From contig NZ_JACJQO010000019.1 in NCBI RefSeq assembly GCF_014696715.1, positions 248,001 through 312,000 of the forward strand: a DNA stretch of 64,000 nucleotides, written 5' to 3'. Positions 7,598-16,508 of this stretch are shown piece by piece. The stretch's first letter is position 1. Every line of letters starts with the position of its first letter. Below the pieces are notes generated by a model. It was not told the origin of the DNA, did not search any database, and was given only the letters and a program-made list of their open reading frames with translations. The stretch is from Pseudanabaena sp. FACHB-2040 (lineage in GTDB: Bacteria > Cyanobacteriota > Cyanobacteriia > Phormidesmidales > Phormidesmidaceae). The position numbers and the translations under genes are program-made.

Positions 7598-10500
7598 TCA
7601 CAATGCCGGTTGCCCTAGCTGCACGAACAGCGGCTCCTCCAGCTGCTGATATTTTCCGGCCAGCACAGCAGCTAGATAGGCCAGCAATTGCTGACACTGA
7701 TCGGTGTTGGGCACATAAATTTGGCCATTTTGGCGAGTGAAGAGGGGGGCCTGGTTGAGCGATCGCACCGTCTCCTCCTCAAGTGAGCTTGCGCTTAGGG
7801 GCGGCACATCATTGACACTAGGCACCAGCCCAGGGGGCAGGCGGCCCTCTAGCAGGGCGATCAGATGCAGCTCACAAGCCTGGGTGTTGACGCCTCGCTG
7901 CTCTAACAGGTGCAAGATGCCGGTTAGCGGCAGGGGCTGATCGGGGAAAGTCCGCACCAGCTCCATCAGCAAAAAGTTGTCGCTGTACTGATGGCGGATC
8001 AGGTCCAGCACCTGAGGATAGCGCACCAAGTTGACCAACCCATAGGCCACCCGGCTACAGCTTGGGGGGCGGTTATTTGGATAGGTGTCTTGAATGATGG
8101 TGGCATTCGGGAACTTCTGTCGCAGCCAACGAGTAATCGAGGGCAGCGAAGCCGTACCCCCTGTACAGATCACCTGGTTAACGCTCTGGGCCGACTGTCC
8201 GCTCTGGCTCATCAGTCGGTTCAAGTGACCATTGATGCGCTGAATATAGGGCAGCACAATGCGATTTTCTAAGTCTTTACGGCGAACCATCCACCGCTGA
8301 TCGGCCAGCTTCAGCTCAAACTGGTTTTGGTGCTGCAGAATGAGTTTTAGATGGCGGGCCGCCTCTAGCACGCTCTGGCCCAGCAGAGAGCTTTCCAGCC
8401 GCTGCTGCAGCCGGTAGCGCAGAGCTGGATCTGGCTCAGCAATGCGGGGCATCTCCAGCTCATCTAGATTTAGAGCCGCCCAGTTGGCCTGGCCCAGGTC
8501 AGGAGACGCCTGCCAGCCCCAGCCTGTCTCGGTAGAAGCCGCTTCTCCGTTCCCTTGCCCTGCTTGAGACTGCCGTCGATCAGCAGGGTGCAGCAGGTAG
8601 GCAATGATGTCTAGGTCAATGCCATCGCCAGCGTAGGCCAGAGAGTGCAGGCCAAAGTCCTGGTAGGCCAAACGACTCAGCGGGCGAGGCAAATTGACCA
8701 CACCCAGTTCGGTGAGGGTAGCCCCAGCGCTGATGACAACTGTTCCGCCCGACCAGTTGCAGGCATAGAGGGTCTGCTGTCGCAGCGGCTGGGTGCTGGC
8801 TGTTTGTACAGGGGTGGCGGGGTTAGGTAGGCCGGAGAGGACAGCTGCGATCGCATCTTCAATGAAGTAAATCTGATCTGCAGATTGAGCCAGCCCAGCG
8901 GCCAGAATCGCCTCGCGCAAGTTAAAGCTGTAGGTATCGGGCCAGTTGGCAGGATAGCTCGCAATCACCCCCTGCAAGTGGCCCAAAGCATGGGTAATGG
9001 CAGCCTCTTCTAACCCCACAGCCCCAACACTCAGCGAGTTCTGGTCGCCTGAGCACAGCGTTGCCAGCAGCGCCTGTAGGCTAGCCTGCACAGACTGCAG
9101 CGGCACCTGCACCGTTTCAGACCACTGCACCTGGGGAGCTTCCTGCCCCGTGTCCCCCTCTCGATAGGAAATACCCAGTTTGAGCAGGGGCTTGAGGTTT
9201 TTGAGCAGCAGGGAGACGCTGTCATTTTCGCCGTCGTCAAAGCGATCCTCGTCGTCCCAAGTCACGGTCAAGGCTGAAGAACCCACTGACTGCAAGCGCC
9301 AGGAATCTTGCCCTGTACGTGCAACGGCTAGAGACGCAATCGTTGGCAGCCGGAAAAACTTGTCAGCAGTTACACCGGAAACCGTATTGTCTACCCAGTA
9401 CAGGGGATATACCTGCCCAGCAATTTGGTTTAGCAGCACCGCCGAGAGACCGGTTGTGCCAATATCTAGGCCCAAGAACCAGGCTTCCCGAACCCCACCT
9501 AAATCGCTCCCCGATTCGGGCACCAAAGCCGCAGTCCCTGAATCTACCGGGGCTGCGACTTCCCCAGCAGTCTCGGGCACGACAGCTCCAGCCTCAGTAA
9601 TTTCCAAAGCAACATCGGGCAGAGGTATTTCCCGACTGATCAAATCTGCCTCTGTCGGCGCAGTCAGCCGATCTGCTGGAGCCTCAATCTCTGTTGGCGA
9701 CGGCCCAGTGAGCAGACCTTCGGTTGGGCTGTCAGCTTCAGGGAGAAAGGGAGGCTCCACCGTTGCAGGTGAAGTCAGCTCGGCTAGCAGTTCCTCGTCA
9801 CTGTCGAGCAAGCCCAACAATTCTAGAGAGAGATCGGGGGTAGTGAGGACACTCAGAGACTGGATCTCGGCTGCACTGGCCTCTATAGGCAAATCCTCCT
9901 GATCAGCCATCATCCGCTGCTGCGAGCTGACTTCCATCGTCTCTGCAGCTTCATCTGCCTCTAGGTCGAGCGGCAGTTGCTCCTGGTCAGGAGCCACTAA
10001 GCGCAGCAAATCAGCCAGCGACAATGCTTCTCCCGAGGGTTCCGGCGCGACGAACGCCTCTGCAGGAGGCGCTTCAGCTAACCAGTCATCCACTGAAGCC
10101 GTCTCAGTCACCGGTAAGCTCAGCTCATCGTCATCAAACAAAGCCAGATTGTCAGCAGCCGTTTCTGGAGGCGCAAGCAAGTCTCCAAATAACCCCTGAT
10201 CGGCCTCGTCCTGGGGAAAAGGAGTTGTCAGGGCCTGGTCTAGAGCAGCATTTAGATCTCCTAGATCTCCTAGCAGCGTTGCATCTTCTAGAAAGGAGGC
10301 TGACTCTTCCAGCACAGGCTCCCCTTCTAGGCCAGCCGCTGCCGACTCCGATTCCAGCAAAGTGGCTAAATCATCCCAGTCAATTACCTCGGAGGGTGCC
10401 GCAGCCGCTGGCGCGTCGTCATTAGATTCCGCACGAGTCTCTAGGAAGGCCATAGGGTCATCCCCCCAGCCATCCTGGGGTGTACCCAGCTCGGCTGAAT

Positions 10501-13500
10501 CCAAAGCTGGCTCTCCGGCTGTCGGTTCGCCCTCATCAGCTGCAGAGGGTAGCATCGTTGGCTCATCGCCAAACAGGTCCAAATCCTCCAGGCTCACTGC
10601 AAACTCAGCTTCAGCCGGAGTCACCTCAGTTCCAGCAGGCTGCCAGTCGTCGGCAAGGCCTGCCAGCGTCTCTTCAGGCTGCTGTTCAGCGCTCTGCTCT
10701 ACCGGTTCTGGAGCAGTAGGGGCTGCAGGTTCTGGCGGCATCACTGGGTCAAGAGAGAGGGTTCCCCGCGCTTCTAGCAAGCTGGCTACATTGTCTAGCA
10801 GATCACTGAGGTCGTCATCGGAGCTAGGTGCAAGGGGCAAAGGCTGACCCTCTGGGGCTATCGCAGCCCCCTCCGGTTCCGGTTCCGGTTCCAGCACCGG
10901 GAAAGGTGAGGGTTCAACCGCAATATCCTCGCCTAAAGCGTCTAACGTGAAGTCTTCAGCGGGTTCACTTGCAGTCAGATCAAAAGTTGAAGCATCTGTT
11001 GCAGAGCCTAAGCTCAGATCCAGGCTCTCCAGCAGATCTAGAGAAAGATCGTCATCGTCAACCGTAGCAGCAGGTTCACGGAACTCGGCTGACGGCAGTT
11101 CAGCCACCTCTTCAAACAGGCTCTCTGCCGTCACAAGTTCCTGGGTTGGCGCTTCCTCCTGAATCGGCGCTTCCGGCTGAGGAGCATCCCCCAGGCTTAG
11201 GTCATCTATAAAATCTTCTAGATTAAGAGCCGCTTCAGTCTCTAAGCTTTCTGCTGAGGGGGATGGGAGGGTTTCAGCAGGCAAATCCGAAAAGAGATCA
11301 GCGCTCAGCGGCTCTGGGGTCGGCTCGTCTAGGACTAGAGGAAGCACTTCGGCAGTTGAGGGCTCCTCCAGTTCAGTAGCCTCTGGCTCAGAAGCCTCCA
11401 GTTCAGTAGCCTCTAGTTCAGTAGCCTCCAGCAAATCTTCTAGGGTCAGGCCCGACTCGCCCACAGCAGAAGGATCTGCCGCTGATGCCAAGCCAAGCTC
11501 CTGAACAATAGACTGTAAATCGTCAGCAGGATCGGGTTCCTCCGCCACTGTCGGAGCATAGGGCTGGTCTGCTGCTACAGATGCTGTGCCCTCCTGGTCA
11601 AAGAGAGACTGCAAATCGTTTACTGGGACAACTTCTGCCGACGGAACGTTGGATTGAACGTCTGCCACAGGTGCCCCCTCTTGATCAGAGAGAGTCTGCC
11701 AATCAAAAGCGGGGTCAGCTTCCTCCTCTGCTGCTGGAACACTGGGCTGAACGTCTACTGCAGGCTCTACTGCCCCCTCTTGATCAGGGATAGCAAAGAG
11801 CTGATCGAGTAAGAAAGTCGCATCTTCTTCGGGGGAAGGCACCTCAGAATCTGAGGTAAAGCCATCATCAACAGTTTGCGCAGAGTCTTCTAAGCTAGCC
11901 GTTGGGTTTGTCTCAAGCTCAGGTGACGCTGGTGCCGTCAACCAAAACTCTTGGGGCAGCACGTTTTGAGGTTCTACAGAAGAACTCTCAGGGCTGGCTT
12001 CAGGAAACAGCTCAAGGTCCGCTGGCTCTGGTGACGGTTCTGACCAATCCTGGGTAGCTGGAGCTAGGTCTTCCTGTAATTCCAGCTGGGACAAATCGGC
12101 ATTGAGCTGTTCAAGGGTGGTTTCACCAAATTCCAGGCCGAAGCCTGAAGCGACTTCTAGGTCATCCGTTGCCAGCAGATCCTCATCCGCCGCTGCTGGG
12201 ATAAAAGTATCTTCTGCTGCACCATATTCCTCCCGACCAAAACCGGTCTCATCGAGAGAATCAGGGGAGCGCGGCTGGAAGGTACCGGGTTCATCGGGCA
12301 GCAGCTGGGCTAGAGAGCTGATAGTCTCAGCGACAATAGTCTCTTCCTCTACCTCTGCCATTAGGGATTGAGAAAAGTCTGCGCCAAAAACCTCATCTAG
12401 GGTTGCAGCCGATTCACCGCTGATAGCAGGCACATCTGGTTCAGTCGGATCAGCCAGGTCAAACGTCTCCGCCGCAGAAGGCTCAGGCACCTGATCCACG
12501 GCTTCATCGAAGAGCAGCGTGTCGAGAGTGGGTTCGTCTTCAAAGGAGCTGCTACTGCTGATATCGAATTGCTGTCCAACAGGTTCACCTACAGTGAGGT
12601 CATCCGCAGAAGATTCACCCACAGCAAATTCATTCACAAAGGGTTCGCCCACAGTGAAGTCGTCTGCCAAGGATTCATTGATAGGTGATTCGCCGTCAGT
12701 CAGGCCTTCTAAAGCGAACTCGTCTGCGGAAGGTTCACTCACAGCAAACTCATCTACCGTGAACCCCTCGACCAGGGGCTGGTCCTCAACCGGATCATCT
12801 CCAGTAAGGTCATTTGCTGTAAGGTCATCTCTAGGAGAGCCGCTGCCCATCAAGTCAGGGAAAGACTCTGCATATGCATCCGTCTCTGTGCCTTCAGGCT
12901 CCCAAGACATCAGATTGAGGTCTGCATCAGTCCTCGGCTCTGTGCCCGGAGAAGCCTCAGCCGGAGCTGCAAGGGAGATGCTGTCTTCACCAAACAGCGT
13001 TTCGTACAGCTCGTCTAGTTCTTGATAGGGGTCTTCTGCCCCGCTGATAGGCTTAACCGAGGCGGCTGGTAGGGTCTCACCCGGCGGGACTTCTACCCGC
13101 GCTTCTGGATCGGGGGCAGCCTCATCTAGCTGATCGAGCAGCCGCAGCGGATCGGTTAAATCTTCGTTCTTGGATTCTTCAACATTGGGGCCTGTTTGAA
13201 TTACAGTCACGTCTTCTGGATCAGCCCCAATCGCAAACGGTGACTCCTCCGGTTCGTCTAGCTGAAGCTGGGTTAGCTCTTCATCCAGCTGAAAGAGTGT
13301 GACTTCCTCGTCTTCCTCAAAGTCTAAATCTAGGTTAAGCGCTTCTAGGGCATCCCAATCTTCATCAACCGATGGGGTTTCCCCTGCTGCTGGGGGTGTC
13401 GCGGCTGTCTGACGAGCCACCGGCAGCTGGGCTGGTTGATCCCCGCGGTCTCTGGCTGCCTCCAGATATGCCGGTCCATCCTGGCTCATCTGCTGAGCTA

Positions 13501-14305
13501 GATGGGCGATCATCGCATTGAACATCATCTCGCCCTGCTGCCCCAGCGTGTGCATCTTGTCGAGGCCCTGGGAGAGCGAATCTTGATAGCTGTAGACGCT
13601 CTGCTGCAGGGCTTCAAACACAGCCCGCAGGGTTTTATCGAGGTTTAGCACCAGCTCATCTGACTGGCGCTGCAGCTGTTTCATTTGCTCTAGTCGCTGA
13701 GCCGGAGACAGCTGGGGCAGCTGTTCGCCCAGATCTGGCGCTGGCTGTGCGGCTTCTGATAGTAGCTGGGTGTTGGTGACTTCAGCATCGAGCCGCTGCA
13801 CGCTCTGCTCAATCTGATACCGCATTTGGCCTTCTAGCCGCTCTGCTAGAGCCTGAAACAGCTGGTCCAGGTTGGCCTGGTCAAGGGCAGGGGCGGGCAG
13901 CTGCATTTGCTGCCGGGTCAGCTCGATCTGCCGAACTTCCTCTAGGAGGGCCTGTCGCTCCTGCTGTAGGTCGCTGATTTCTGAGCGTAGGGGCTGCACC
14001 ATTTGCGATCGCAAATACTGCATCTCCTGCAGCAGGGCCTGCAAAACAGTTCCGGCCGAAGCTTCTAAAGACTCAGAGCCCTCCGCCACCTCACCCACCC
14101 TGAGCTCGCCATCGGCAGTGAGTTCCCCTGTCGTTAAGCCGCTAGAGTGTTCCAGAGTTTGGAGGTATTCATAGACCTTCTCCAGGACTCTACGCTGTTG
14201 AGCTGTTTCGTTAGAAACGACCCAAGGCAGCTTAGGCGATGCTTTGCCCAACATCACCTCTATTTCAGCAATCAGCCCCTGCAGTTGTTCCCTCTGAGAA
14301 GTCAC
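7598..14305 (-). CDS. Giant 2235-residue protein: coiled coil, acidic low-complexity middle, Hsp70/actin-fold ATPase
   Basis: A single frame of 6.7 kb. The GTG start at 14305 is supported by AGGGG seven bases upstream. Residues 1-60 look globular. Residues about 80-275 are Gln/Leu/Glu-rich coiled coil, for example LRSEISDLQQERQALLEEVR. Residues about 310-1600 are very acidic (Glu, Asp, Ala, Ser, Pro, Thr) with degenerate repeats and probably disordered. From about residue 1605 an Hsp70/actin-fold domain begins: phosphate-1 motif FLGLDIGTTGLSAVLL, a connect-like FIEDAIAAVLSGL, and the adenosine motif ICTGGTASLPSITRWL. After it about 110 residues remain with no peptide-binding domain of DnaK type. 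It stands alone, convergent with the PotB-like gene. Function is unknown; a scaffold or cytoskeletal organiser controlled by ATP is one inference. I know of no characterised protein with this layout. Confidence 0.88.
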   Translation of the reverse strand: MTSQREQLQGLIAEIEVMLGKASPKLPWVVSNETAQQRRVLEKVYEYLQTLEHSSGLTTGELTADGELRVGEVAEGSESLEASAGTVLQALLQEMQYLRSQMVQPLRSEISDLQQERQALLEEVRQIELTRQQMQLPAPALDQANLDQLFQALAERLEGQMRYQIEQSVQRLDAEVTNTQLLSEAAQPAPDLGEQLPQLSPAQRLEQMKQLQRQSDELVLNLDKTLRAVFEALQQSVYSYQDSLSQGLDKMHTLGQQGEMMFNAMIAHLAQQMSQDGPAYLEAARDRGDQPAQLPVARQTAATPPAAGETPSVDEDWDALEALNLDLDFEEDEEVTLFQLDEELTQLQLDEPEESPFAIGADPEDVTVIQTGPNVEESKNEDLTDPLRLLDQLDEAAPDPEARVEVPPGETLPAASVKPISGAEDPYQELDELYETLFGEDSISLAAPAEASPGTEPRTDADLNLMSWEPEGTETDAYAESFPDLMGSGSPRDDLTANDLTGDDPVEDQPLVEGFTVDEFAVSEPSADEFALEGLTDGESPINESLADDFTVGEPFVNEFAVGESSADDLTVGEPVGQQFDISSSSSFEDEPTLDTLLFDEAVDQVPEPSAAETFDLADPTEPDVPAISGESAATLDEVFGADFSQSLMAEVEEETIVAETISSLAQLLPDEPGTFQPRSPDSLDETGFGREEYGAAEDTFIPAAADEDLLATDDLEVASGFGLEFGETTLEQLNADLSQLELQEDLAPATQDWSEPSPEPADLELFPEASPESSSVEPQNVLPQEFWLTAPASPELETNPTASLEDSAQTVDDGFTSDSEVPSPEEDATFLLDQLFAIPDQEGAVEPAVDVQPSVPAAEEEADPAFDWQTLSDQEGAPVADVQSNVPSAEVVPVNDLQSLFDQEGTASVAADQPYAPTVAEEPDPADDLQSIVQELGLASAADPSAVGESGLTLEDLLEATELEATELEASEPEATELEEPSTAEVLPLVLDEPTPEPLSADLFSDLPAETLPSPSAESLETEAALNLEDFIDDLSLGDAPQPEAPIQEEAPTQELVTAESLFEEVAELPSAEFREPAATVDDDDLSLDLLESLDLSLGSATDASTFDLTASEPAEDFTLDALGEDIAVEPSPFPVLEPEPEPEGAAIAPEGQPLPLAPSSDDDLSDLLDNVASLLEARGTLSLDPVMPPEPAAPTAPEPVEQSAEQQPEETLAGLADDWQPAGTEVTPAEAEFAVSLEDLDLFGDEPTMLPSAADEGEPTAGEPALDSAELGTPQDGWGDDPMAFLETRAESNDDAPAAAAPSEVIDWDDLATLLESESAAAGLEGEPVLEESASFLEDATLLGDLGDLNAALDQALTTPFPQDEADQGLFGDLLAPPETAADNLALFDDDELSLPVTETASVDDWLAEAPPAEAFVAPEPSGEALSLADLLRLVAPDQEQLPLDLEADEAAETMEVSSQQRMMADQEDLPIEASAAEIQSLSVLTTPDLSLELLGLLDSDEELLAELTSPATVEPPFLPEADSPTEGLLTGPSPTEIEAPADRLTAPTEADLISREIPLPDVALEITEAGAVVPETAGEVAAPVDSGTAALVPESGSDLGGVREAWFLGLDIGTTGLSAVLLNQIAGQVYPLYWVDNTVSGVTADKFFRLPTIASLAVARTGQDSWRLQSVGSSALTVTWDDEDRFDDGENDSVSLLLKNLKPLLKLGISYREGDTGQEAPQVQWSETVQVPLQSVQASLQALLATLCSGDQNSLSVGAVGLEEAAITHALGHLQGVIASYPANWPDTYSFNLREAILAAGLAQSADQIYFIEDAIAAVLSGLPNPATPVQTASTQPLRQQTLYACNWSGGTVVISAGATLTELGVVNLPRPLSRLAYQDFGLHSLAYAGDGIDLDIIAYLLHPADRRQSQAGQGNGEAASTETGWGWQASPDLGQANWAALNLDELEMPRIAEPDPALRYRLQQRLESSLLGQSVLEAARHLKLILQHQNQFELKLADQRWMVRRKDLENRIVLPYIQRINGHLNRLMSQSGQSAQSVNQVICTGGTASLPSITRWLRQKFPNATIIQDTYPNNRPPSCSRVAYGLVNLVRYPQVLDLIRHQYSDNFLLMELVRTFPDQPLPLTGILHLLEQRGVNTQACELHLIALLEGRLPPGLVPSVNDVPPLSASSLEEETVRSLNQAPLFTRQNGQIYVPNTDQCQQLLAYLAAVLAGKYQQLEEPLFVQLGQPAL
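11369..11428 (-). repeat. 15-bp tandem repeat inside the giant gene
   Basis: Four 15-bp units based on CAGTTCAGTAGCCTC, two identical and two with one to four changes. On the coding strand they encode EATEL-type pentapeptides. The unit length keeps the frame, so copy number can change without breaking the protein. Confidence 0.85.
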
Positions 14306-14970
14306 GTTCAGCCCCTTGAATGCACAAGTTCGTCGATTGTAGTCGCTGTAAAGGTGCGAAGATATTAGGCTTGCTCAACTCTAGGTTTGGCCTTCTAGCA
14401 GACAGCGAACAAGCTTTTAGAAGCGCCCCGCTCGGCCAGCGATGAAGAGACCCTAGAGAACCGAGAAGTGGCTTAACAAACGGTTAATGGTACCGCCAGA
14501 TCGCTCACGTAAGCCGTCCAAGTTTCGCTCCCTCTGGACTTTTGCCCAAAGTGTATGCCAGACAGCGGTAAAAGTCACAGTCTAAAGGGAAAATGCGGCG
14601 CAGGTTCAAACTTCTTGATACTCAGTCTCATCTAATTTACCCTCTACCAACGCTGTCCGATGAGGCAGTTTGCCTAGGTGCGATCGCTCATCAACCAGTT
14701 GATCCAGATCCAGCCCAGAAGTCGCTGCTATCTCAAAGAGCCTCCTCTATATAGAAGCGGCCTCTTTTAAGAACTGGTGATATATTGGGTCTGCTAAGGT
14801 ATCGCCCTGAGCCGTACCGGATTACTGTATTAACAGCAGCTTTGGGCTGAGCTTCCTAAACTCGGGCAGCGGCTGAGCCGTTTGGCCACTGTTTTTGAGG
14901 CTATCTCCTGGAATAAAGTCTATAAGCCCTCTGTTGTTCATCATAGTTCCTGCCCCTCTCAAACAGCGCC
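14306..14970. other. Divergent intergenic region between the giant gene and the Crp-family gene
   Basis: About 665 bases between two divergent genes, so it should hold both promoters. It contains one HIP1 site near 14,690 and no open frame with family support. I see no clear promoter pair, riboswitch or RNA gene. Confidence 0.5.
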
Positions 14971-15675
14971 ATGGAAGCTCGCTACGGCATTCGAGACCCC
15001 CAAGCTGATGTCGAACTAATCCGGTCTACTCCTTTTTTTAAAGGGCTACCCGAAGACGCTGTTAAAAACGCCACCAAACAGGTGGTCACCCGCACTCATC
15101 CCGCAAATCAGGTGATTTTGCTAGAGAATGACTGGGGCAGCTCAGTCTATTTCATTTTGGAAGGCTGGGTAAAGATCCGCACCTACAATTTGGATGGCAA
15201 AGAGGTCACACTTAATATCTTAGGGAAGGGTGAATTGTTTGGCGAAATGGCCCCTCTAGATGAAGTACCTCGCTCTACCGACGTACTAACGCTGGTGCCT
15301 ACCGTAATTGGCAGTATGCCCGCTCACGACTTTGTTAACCTGATCCAGACCGAACCCCTAGCCGGTATTCGTCTGGCCCAGCTGATGGCCCGACGCCTGC
15401 GGCAGGTCAACCGGAGGCTGAGACTGAGAGAGTCTGACAGTATGTCTCGCGTAGCCGATATCATTTTGTTTTTAGCTGACGGTCAGGGCCATATGGGCCA
15501 GCAGGGCTACGAAATCCCCAACTTGCCCCACCGGGAACTGAGCAGCCTGAGTGGCCTGGCCCGTGAGACGGTCACCCGCGTACTCAGTAAACTGGAGAAG
15601 AAGGGGTTGATTGCTCGCGATCGCGACATTATGCGTATCCCCGATATCGATGCTCTGGAGCGCCTGTTAGTTTAG
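14971..15675 (+). CDS. Crp/Fnr-family transcription regulator, SYCRP1-like
   Basis: A 234-residue regulator with an N-terminal cyclic-nucleotide-binding barrel (about residues 17-140) and a C-terminal winged helix-turn-helix. The phosphate-binding cassette reads GEMAPLDEVPRSTDV, keeping the G-E and R-S pair that hold cAMP in Crp-type proteins; NtcA lacks this form. The dimer helix (LARLMARRLRQVNRRLRL type) is followed by PHRELSSLSGLARETVTRVL, the recognition-helix region. These features fit the cyanobacterial cAMP-receptor class, but whether it binds cAMP is inferred. It is first in a tight operon: the next start lies 4 bases after its stop, followed by a cobalamin-type gene. Confidence 0.85.
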   Translation: MEARYGIRDPQADVELIRSTPFFKGLPEDAVKNATKQVVTRTHPANQVILLENDWGSSVYFILEGWVKIRTYNLDGKEVTLNILGKGELFGEMAPLDEVPRSTDVLTLVPTVIGSMPAHDFVNLIQTEPLAGIRLAQLMARRLRQVNRRLRLRESDSMSRVADIILFLADGQGHMGQQGYEIPNLPHRELSSLSGLARETVTRVLSKLEKKGLIARDRDIMRIPDIDALERLLV

Positions 15676-15679
15676 GGAC

Positions 15680-16498
15680 ATGAGCCATTCTCCAACCAAT
15701 GCACCGGAGCCAGGCGCACCGGACCAAAACCCTGGTGCCGCTACGCCTGCCGATTCTGGATCAGTCTCGACAGATTCTCAAGCCTTTGACGAGCTAGAAA
15801 CCTATCTGGACTATCAGCCTGCCGCCCCCACCGCGACGCTAAATTCGCTGCATCAGGCCAAGGTAGGGCCGCTGGTTATGGTTGAGACCGCCTTTTTGGC
15901 CAGTACCGCCTGCTTAATATGGCTGGTCAACACCTACTTTCCACCCGGACCCATTCTCAGGATCCTATTTCCGCTGCCAATGGCCTTGGTTTATCTGCGC
16001 TGGGGCGGGCGAGCAGCTTGGATGTCGGCACTGGTGTCTGGGCTGCTGCTAGCGGTGCTGATGGGGCCGCCCCGCAGCCTCTTATTTTTGATGCCTTATG
16101 CTGTTATGGGCGTGCAGCTTGGCTTTCTTTGGTCACGGCGGGCCAACTGGTACGTGGCTATTGGGCTGGGCACCATCATCGGCACCCTTGGCTTCTTCTT
16201 TCGGGTTTGGCTAACGTCGATCTTGCTGGGAGAAGACCTGTGGGTTTACCTCACTAGCCAGGTCACTCAGTTGCTTAGCTGGATTTTGGATCGCCTGATT
16301 GACCTGGGTCTGTTGGGGCTGGGGGTAGTGGGCGAACCTAACCTTGCTGCTGTTCAAGCTCTGGCAGTGGTAATGGTGGTCTTGAGCAACATCGTCTATC
16401 TCTTTACGGTTCACCTAGCGGGCTGGCTGCTGCTGGAGCGCTTGGGTGCCGCTATGCCCGCACCGCCGGAGTGGGTACAGACCCTGCTGGAGGAGTAA
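15680..16498 (+). CDS. DUF2232 membrane protein
   Basis: A 272-residue integral membrane protein of the cyanobacterial DUF2232 type. The first 60 residues are a Pro/Ala/Asp-rich cytoplasmic tail; about six to seven membrane helices follow, including LRILFPLPMALVYLRWGGRA and the WLTSILLGEDLWVYLTSQ region. Related DUF2232 proteins elsewhere resemble small-molecule (S-component-like) carriers, so transport is possible but unproven. It lies between a Crp-family regulator and a CobT-like gene with gaps of 4 and 10 bases, so the three are almost surely one transcript. Confidence 0.75.
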   Translation: MSHSPTNAPEPGAPDQNPGAATPADSGSVSTDSQAFDELETYLDYQPAAPTATLNSLHQAKVGPLVMVETAFLASTACLIWLVNTYFPPGPILRILFPLPMALVYLRWGGRAAWMSALVSGLLLAVLMGPPRSLLFLMPYAVMGVQLGFLWSRRANWYVAIGLGTIIGTLGFFFRVWLTSILLGEDLWVYLTSQVTQLLSWILDRLIDLGLLGLGVVGEPNLAAVQALAVVMVVLSNIVYLFTVHLAGWLLLERLGAAMPAPPEWVQTLLEE

Positions 16499-16508
16499 GA
16501 CCTCCTGT

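Noticed and set aside
9180-9902. A 240-codon open frame on the plus strand
   Set aside because: It lies inside the giant gene in the opposite direction. Its Ser/Arg-rich composition is what antisense of an acidic Glu/Asp/Ala-rich gene gives. The same applies to the frames near 10362 and 12519.
14971-15675. NtcA, the nitrogen regulator
   Set aside because: The cAMP-type phosphate-binding cassette and the differing recognition helix (ETVTRVLSKLEKKG) fit the SYCRP1-like class better.
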